Below are positions 5,948 through 10,242 of a stretch of DNA of 10,242 bases, one piece after another. The translations under genes and the position numbers were made by a program. The stretch covers positions 1-10,242 of the forward strand of contig CANGRP010000074.1 in assembly GCA_947456005.1 (NCBI GenBank), written 5' to 3'. The notes beneath the pieces were generated by a model, which was given only the letters and a program-made list of their open reading frames with translations, had not been told where the DNA came from and made no database searches. Positions within the stretch are counted from its first letter, which is position 1, and each line of letters starts with the position of its first letter. Source of the stretch: Caulobacteraceae bacterium. GTDB lineage: Bacteria > Pseudomonadota > Alphaproteobacteria > Caulobacterales > Caulobacteraceae.

Positions 5948-8071
5948 ATGAAGCGTCGCACCTTCCTCGTCGCCTCCAGCGCCCTCGCCGCCGCCCAGGC
6001 CCTGCCCCTGTCCGCCCTCGCGGCCGCCCCGGCCAACGCCCTGACCCAGCCCTGGACCGGCCCCTTCGGCGGGGTCCCGGCCTTCGACAAGGTTCGGGTC
6101 GAGGATTTCCAGGGGGCCATCGACCAGGCCCTGGCCGCAGAACGCGCCGAGATCGACGCCATCGCCGGGAACAAGGCCCCGCCGACCTTCGCCAACACCA
6201 TCGAGGCCCTGGAGCAGACCGGGCAAATGACGTCCCGGGTCCTGACCTACTACTTCATCTGGACCAACACCCTGGCCTCGCCTGAGGTCCAGAAGGTCGA
6301 GGAGGCCGTGGAACCCCTGCTGGCCGCCCACCAGGACGCCATCCTCCAGAACGCCGCCCTCTTCCGGCGCATCGACGCGGTCTACGCAGACGGCGCCGAC
6401 GCCGGCCTGACCCCGGAGCAAAGACGGCTGATCTGGCTCCATCACACCCGCTTCGTGCGCGCCGGGGCCCGGCTGACCGGGCCGCAGAAGGCGCGGGTGG
6501 CGGCGATCAACCAGGAACTGGCCGGGCTCTTCACCCGGTTCAGCCAGAACCTGCTGGCCGACGAGACCGATTATGTCCTCTACCTGAAGACCGAGGCCGA
6601 GCTGACCGGCCTGCCCGACGACATCCGGGCCGCCGCCGCCGGCGCCGCGGAGGCCCGGGGCCGCAAGGGCGAGTGGGCCATCCTCAACACCCGCTCGTCC
6701 ATGGACCCCTTCCTGACCTATTCGGCGCGGCGCGACCTGCGCGAGAAGGTCTGGCGCACCTTCTACAGCCGGGGAGACAACGGCGACACCAGGGACAATA
6801 ACGCGCTGATCCGCCAGATCCTGAAGCTGCGGGCAGAGCGGGCGAAGCTCCTCGGCTACGCCACCCACGCCCACTGGCGCCTGTCCGACACCATGGCCGG
6901 GACGCCGGACAAGGCGATGGAGCTGATGATGCGGGTCTGGCCGGCCGCCACGGCCCGCGTCCGCGAGGAGGTGGCCGAGATGCAGGCCCTCGCCGACGCC
7001 GAGAGGCTGGGCGTGAAGATCGAGCCCTGGGACTACCGCTACTACGCCGAGAAGGTCCGGGCGGCGAAGTACGATCTCGATATGAACGAGGTGAAGGGCT
7101 ACCTCCAGCTCGATAACCTGCGCGAAGGCATGTTCTGGGTCGCCGGCGAGCTCTTGGGCTTCGCCTTCGAGGAGGTGAAGGGCCTGCCCGCGGCCCATCC
7201 GGACATCCGCATCTGGGAGGTCAAGGGCCGCGAGGGCCAGCATGTGGGCCTCTGGTACTTCGACCCCTATGCCCGGCCGGGCAAGCGTTCCGGCGCCTGG
7301 ATGAACGCTTACCGGGACCAGAGGAACTTCGGCGGCAAGGTCACCACCATCGTCTCGAACAACTCCAACTTCGTGAAGGGCGCCCCTGGCGAGCCCGTCC
7401 TGATCTCCTGGGATGACGCCAAGACCCTGTTCCACGAGTTCGGCCACGCCCTGCATGGCCTCTGCTCGGCGGTGACCTATCCTTCCCTTTCGGGAACGAG
7501 CGTGCCGCGGGACTATGTGGAATTCCCCTCGCAGGTGATCGAGCGCTGGCTCCCGACGCCGGAGGTGCTGAATCGCTTCGCCCTGCACCACAGGACCGGG
7601 AAACCCCTGCCGGCGGAGCTGGCGGCGCGGATCGAGAAGGCCTCGACCTTCCGGCAGGGCTTCGACGTCACCGAGTACCTGTCCTCGGCCCTGATCGACA
7701 TGAAGCTGCACCTGGCCGGGGACGCCGAGATCGACCCGCGCGCCTTCGAGAAGGACGAGCTGGCGAAGCTGGGCATGCCCCGGGAACTGCCGATGCGGCA
7801 CCGGACGCCCCAGTTCCAGCAAGTCTTCGCAGGCGACGGCTACTCGGCGGGCAATTACAGCTATCAGTGGAGCGAGGTCATCGCCATGGACGCCTTCGGC
7901 GCCTTCACCGAGGCTGGCGGGCCCTACGACAAGGCGGTGGCCCGGCGCCTTCAGGATACCGTCCTGAGCGTCGGCAACACCCTCGATCCGGCCCAGCAGT
8001 ACCGTAACTTCCGCGGCCGGGACCCGGACGTGAAGGCCTACCTGCGCGACAAGGGCTTCCCCACCACCTGA
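5948..8071 (+). CDS. dcp: M3-family zinc metallopeptidase, peptidyl-dipeptidase Dcp type, with Tat-like signal peptide
   Basis: Oligopeptide-degrading zinc peptidase of family M3A; Dcp enzymes release C-terminal dipeptides. The 707-residue product from ATG 5948 has the zinc site HEFGH at 496-500 (His496, catalytic Glu497, His500) and the third ligand Glu525 in RDYVEFPSQ. LSGTSVPRDYVEFPSQ, DVTEYLSSALIDMKLH and the C-terminal GYSAGNYSYQWSEV follow Dcp more closely than oligopeptidase A. The first 26 or so residues read MKRRTFLVASSALAAAQALP followed by LSALAAA. This is a twin arginine with F and L at the Tat positions, a short hydrophobic stretch and an Ala-rich cleavage region, so export to the periplasm by Tat is likely. 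E. coli Dcp lacks such a signal. It is divergent from murI; ffh follows after 222 bases. Confidence 0.93.
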   Translation: MKRRTFLVASSALAAAQALPLSALAAAPANALTQPWTGPFGGVPAFDKVRVEDFQGAIDQALAAERAEIDAIAGNKAPPTFANTIEALEQTGQMTSRVLTYYFIWTNTLASPEVQKVEEAVEPLLAAHQDAILQNAALFRRIDAVYADGADAGLTPEQRRLIWLHHTRFVRAGARLTGPQKARVAAINQELAGLFTRFSQNLLADETDYVLYLKTEAELTGLPDDIRAAAAGAAEARGRKGEWAILNTRSSMDPFLTYSARRDLREKVWRTFYSRGDNGDTRDNNALIRQILKLRAERAKLLGYATHAHWRLSDTMAGTPDKAMELMMRVWPAATARVREEVAEMQALADAERLGVKIEPWDYRYYAEKVRAAKYDLDMNEVKGYLQLDNLREGMFWVAGELLGFAFEEVKGLPAAHPDIRIWEVKGREGQHVGLWYFDPYARPGKRSGAWMNAYRDQRNFGGKVTTIVSNNSNFVKGAPGEPVLISWDDAKTLFHEFGHALHGLCSAVTYPSLSGTSVPRDYVEFPSQVIERWLPTPEVLNRFALHHRTGKPLPAELAARIEKASTFRQGFDVTEYLSSALIDMKLHLAGDAEIDPRAFEKDELAKLGMPRELPMRHRTPQFQQVFAGDGYSAGNYSYQWSEVIAMDAFGAFTEAGGPYDKAVARRLQDTVLSVGNTLDPAQQYRNFRGRDPDVKAYLRDKGFPTT

Positions 8072-8077
8072 CGCTGC

Positions 8078-8126
8078 GTGCGTCCCGGGCCCCGAAAAGC
8101 TTGACTTTCCGGGCTCCGGGGCGCAT
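8078..8126 (+). terminator. long imperfect hairpin after the Dcp gene
   Basis: Two 22-base arms (8078-8099 and 8105-8126) pair at 20 of 22 positions, including three G-U pairs, around a 5-base loop. It starts 6 bases after the Dcp stop codon, so a 3'-end or terminator role for that gene is the simplest reading. No T run follows, so it is not a classical intrinsic terminator. A TTGACT resembling a -35 box (8101-8106) lies over the loop, so the element may also overlap the ffh promoter; 17 bases further the hexamer is only CATTTC. Confidence 0.45.
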
Positions 8127-8141
8127 TTCGCCGCCTCCTCC

Positions 8142-8269
8142 GGCGCAGTGCGATTGCGCCCTCCACCGCCACGACCCCCGCCCTCGGGCAGGACGAGGGC
8201 GGAGAGGCCCCCCGTCGACGTGATCGTCCACGGGGGTCAATCGCGTTTGGGCCGGGCCGTTTTGACCCC
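8142..8269 (+). promoter_or_regulatory. structured leader region upstream of ffh
   Basis: Three hairpins follow one another. GGCGCA/TGCGCC (8142-8160) has 6 pairs and a 7-base loop. CCGCCCTCG/CGAGGGCGG (8178-8202) has 9 perfect pairs and a 7-base loop. CCCCCGTCGACG/CGTCCACGGGGG (8209-8236) has 11 of 12 pairs and a TGAT loop. A fourth repeat, GGGGTCAA (8233-8240) with TTGACCCC (8262-8269), competes with the third hairpin for G8233-G8236. If all this is transcribed it could switch folds just upstream of the ffh ribosome-binding site (GGAG, 8284-8287, 6 bases before ATG). It does not contain the conserved bases of 4.5S RNA or of any riboswitch I recognise. Pairing is seen; regulation is inferred. 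Confidence 0.35.
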
Positions 8270-8293
8270 TGGAGCGCTCTTGCGGAGATCGAC

Positions 8294-9835
8294 ATGTTCG
8301 ACGCCCTGACAGACCGCCTCTCTTCCGTCTTCGACCGGCTCTCCGGTCGCGGCGTCCTGTCCGAGAAGGACATCGACGAGGCGCTGAAGGAGGTCCGCAC
8401 CGCCCTCCTCGACGCCGACGTCGCCCTGCCCGTGGTGCGCGACTTCATCGCCAGGGCGCGGGAACAGGCCATGGGCGAGGCGGTCATCCGCTCAGTCCGG
8501 CCCGCCGACCAGGTGGTCAAGATCACCTATGATGGCCTGGTGGAGATGCTGGGCGGCGAGGGCTCCGAAGGCCTGAACCTCAGCCTCAACCCGCCGACGG
8601 TCATCCTGATGGCCGGCCTGCAGGGCTCGGGCAAGACGACCACCGCCGCCAAGCTGGCGCTTCGCCTGTCGCGTGAGCGCAAGAAGGTCCTCCTGGCCTC
8701 CCTCGACACCCGCCGCCCGGCGGCCATGGAGCAGCTGGCCACCCTGGCGGTCCAGGCCGGCGTCGACAGCCTGCCCATTGTCGCCGGACAGTCCGCGCCG
8801 GATATCGCCCGGCGCGCCCTCTCGTCGGCCCGGCTGCAGGGCTTTGACGTGGTCATCCTGGACACCGCCGGCCGCACCACCCTTGACGAGGCCATGATGG
8901 CCGAGGCGGCCGAGATCGCCGCCATCGGCCAGCCGCACGAGACCCTGCTGGTGGCCGACAGCCTCACCGGCCAGGACGCCGTGCGCACCGCCCGGGCCTT
9001 CCACGAGCGCCTTCCCCTGACCGGCCTGGTCCTGACCCGGGCTGACGGCGACGGGCGGGGCGGGGCGGCCCTGTCCATGCGGGCGGTCACCGGCCTGCCC
9101 ATCAAGTTCCTCGGCGTCTCCGAGAAGATCGATGGCCTCGACGTCTTCGACGCCGCCCGGGTGGCCGGCCGCATCCTCGGCCAGGGGGACATCGTCGCCC
9201 TGGTGGAGAAGGCCGCCCAGGACCTCGATACGGCCAAGGCCGAGGCCATGGCCCGGCGCCTCGCCAAGGGCCAGTTCGACCTGGACATGATGGCGGACCA
9301 GCTGGCCCAGATGAAGCGCATGGGCGGCATGGAAGGCCTGATGGGCCTGCTGCCCGGGGTCCAGAAGGTCAAGAAACAGATCGCCGAGGCCAACATCTCG
9401 GATAAGGCCCTGGACCGGCAGTCGGCGATCATCTCGTCCATGACCAAGGCCGAGCGGCGCAAGCCCGACATCCTCCAGGCCTCGCGCAAGCGGCGCATCG
9501 CCGCCGGCGCCGGGGTGGAGGTGGCGGAGGTCAACCGCCTGCTCAAGCAGCACCGGCAGATGGCCGACGCCTTCAAGATGATGAGCCGCGATGGCGGCAA
9601 GGGCTTCGCCCGTATGGCCGGCATGCTGGGGGGTGGCGCGGGCGGACTGGACCGCCTGAAGGCCCTCGGCGGCGGCAGGGTTCCCACCGCTGACGCCGCC
9701 CAGCTAGATGAGCTGGCCAAGCTGGCGGACAAGCTGCCGGGCGGCGGTCTCCCCGGGAGCCTTCCGGGCGGAATGAAACTTCCTGGCCTCGGCGGCGGAC
9801 TGCCGCCGGGCTTCAATCCCTTCAAGAAATCCTAG
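8294..9835 (+). CDS. ffh: signal recognition particle protein Ffh (SRP54)
   Basis: GTPase that with 4.5S RNA binds signal sequences of nascent inner-membrane proteins and hands ribosomes to FtsY. The 513-residue product shows the N domain (1 to about 90), the G domain with P-loop GLQGSGKT (108-115), LDTRRPAA (137-144), DTAGR (190-194), the guanine-specificity motif as TRAD (248-251; usually TKxD) followed by GDGRGGAALS, and the methionine-rich M domain (about 325-445). The RNA-binding segment SRKRRIAAGAG is at 397-407. A Gly/Pro/Leu-rich tail (about 446-513, ending GFNPFKKS) makes it longer than the roughly 450 residues of E. coli Ffh. The start has a good ribosome-binding site (GCGGAG, 6 bases). 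rpsP begins 17 bases after its stop, so the two are almost surely one operon, as in many bacteria. Confidence 0.97.
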   Translation: MFDALTDRLSSVFDRLSGRGVLSEKDIDEALKEVRTALLDADVALPVVRDFIARAREQAMGEAVIRSVRPADQVVKITYDGLVEMLGGEGSEGLNLSLNPPTVILMAGLQGSGKTTTAAKLALRLSRERKKVLLASLDTRRPAAMEQLATLAVQAGVDSLPIVAGQSAPDIARRALSSARLQGFDVVILDTAGRTTLDEAMMAEAAEIAAIGQPHETLLVADSLTGQDAVRTARAFHERLPLTGLVLTRADGDGRGGAALSMRAVTGLPIKFLGVSEKIDGLDVFDAARVAGRILGQGDIVALVEKAAQDLDTAKAEAMARRLAKGQFDLDMMADQLAQMKRMGGMEGLMGLLPGVQKVKKQIAEANISDKALDRQSAIISSMTKAERRKPDILQASRKRRIAAGAGVEVAEVNRLLKQHRQMADAFKMMSRDGGKGFARMAGMLGGGAGGLDRLKALGGGRVPTADAAQLDELAKLADKLPGGGLPGSLPGGMKLPGLGGGLPPGFNPFKKS

Positions 9836-9852
9836 AAAGACAAGGACTCCCC

Positions 9853-10242
9853 ATGCTCAGGATTCGTCTCGCCCGCGGCGGCGCCAAGAAGCGCCCCTAC
9901 TATTCCATCGTCGTCGCCGACAGCCACTCGCCCCGCGACGGCCGCTTCATCGAGAAGGTGGGCGCCTACAACCCCCTCCTCAAGAAGGACGACCCCACCC
10001 GCGTGACCCTGAAGGTCGAGCGGATCCGTGATTGCCTGACCACGGGCGCCCAGCCTTCGGCCCGCGTCGCCCGCTTCCTGGCCGCCGAGGGTCTCGTCGC
10101 CTGGAAGGCCGGCTCCAACCCCCAGAAGGGCGAGCCGGGTCGCAAGGCCAAGGAGCGCGCCGAGGAAAAGGCCCAGAAGGCCGCTGACCTCGCCGCCGCC
10201 GCCGAAGCCGACGCAGCCGCGCCGCCGCCGGCTCCCGAGCCC
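9853..10242 (+). CDS. rpsP: 30S ribosomal protein S16 (partial, runs off the right edge)
   Basis: The ATG at 9853 opens a frame of 130 codons without a stop before the window ends. The core reads MLRIRLARGGAKKRPYYSIV then ADSHSPRDGRFIEKVGAYNP, which is unmistakable S16, a 30S assembly protein that binds 16S rRNA. AAGGA (9842-9846) lies 6 bases before the start. After about residue 80 the sequence becomes a charged, low-complexity extension (PGRKAKERAEEKAQKAADLA, then Ala/Pro-rich). Longer S16 tails of this kind are usual in alphaproteobacteria, whereas E. coli S16 is only 82 residues. Expected followers in such operons are rimM, trmD and rplS, outside the window. Confidence 0.96.
   Translation, partial: MLRIRLARGGAKKRPYYSIVVADSHSPRDGRFIEKVGAYNPLLKKDDPTRVTLKVERIRDCLTTGAQPSARVARFLAAEGLVAWKAGSNPQKGEPGRKAKERAEEKAQKAADLAAAAEADAAAPPPAPEP

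Noticed and set aside
5933..7822. Open frame of 629 codons on the minus strand opposite the Dcp gene
   Set aside because: Same artefact: Gly/Leu/Val/His-rich, no recognisable domain, fully antisense to a conserved peptidase.
8262..8267. TTGACC as -35 box for ffh
   Set aside because: A -10 box at normal spacing would overlap the ribosome-binding site and leave almost no leader; no -10-like hexamer is there.
8127..8270. 4.5S SRP RNA gene upstream of ffh
   Set aside because: Tempting because of the stems next to ffh, but the conserved GGAA-type tetraloop and the asymmetric-loop bases (AGCAGCC region) are absent on both strands.
8492..9825. Long minus-strand open frames opposite ffh
   Set aside because: Composition-driven shadows of ffh; repetitive Arg/Ser/Ala or Gly/His composition and no homology pattern.

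Overview
This window is an ordinary chromosomal core segment of a very GC-rich alphaproteobacterium. The best guess is Caulobacteraceae (Caulobacter, Phenylobacterium or Brevundimonas type). This rests on protein character, third-position G/C bias, alphaproteobacterial traits of Ffh (TRAD in place of TKxD) and S16 (Ala/Lys/Pro tail), and weak Shine-Dalgarno use. It is inference, not a database match. No phage, insertion sequence, CRISPR array, toxin-antitoxin pair or defence island is visible.

Layout. Bases 5-2635 (minus): isovaleryl-CoA dehydrogenase (leucine breakdown) lies 45 bases downstream of the MgtE magnesium channel. Bases 2701-2785 (minus): a complete tRNA-Leu(GAG) with encoded CCA. 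Bases 2839-3093 (minus): an 84-residue stand-alone FliN/SpoA-domain protein starting with TTG. Bases 3182-3919 (plus): lipB, divergent from the FliN-like gene and overlapping the next gene tail to tail. Bases 3892-5824 (minus, transcribed right to left): murI, a YibF-like glutathione S-transferase and a DUF805 membrane protein, the last two joined by a GTGA stop/start overlap. Bases 5948-8071 (plus): an M3-family dipeptidyl carboxypeptidase (Dcp type) with a Tat-like signal peptide. Bases 8072-8293: a 222-base gap full of inverted repeats. Bases 8294-10242 (plus): ffh followed after 17 bases by rpsP, which runs off the window.

The genes do not form one pathway. They are housekeeping units: membrane-protein targeting and translation (ffh-rpsP, tRNA-Leu), cell-wall precursor supply (murI), cofactor attachment (lipB), Mg2+ uptake (mgtE) and leucine catabolism (ivd). 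lipB and ivd are only loosely linked through acyl/lipoyl metabolism.

The parts most worth a second look are the structured leader before ffh, where two inverted repeats compete for the same bases, the orphan single-domain FliN protein, and the apparent export of a Dcp-type peptidase. I found no convincing previously undescribed multi-gene system.
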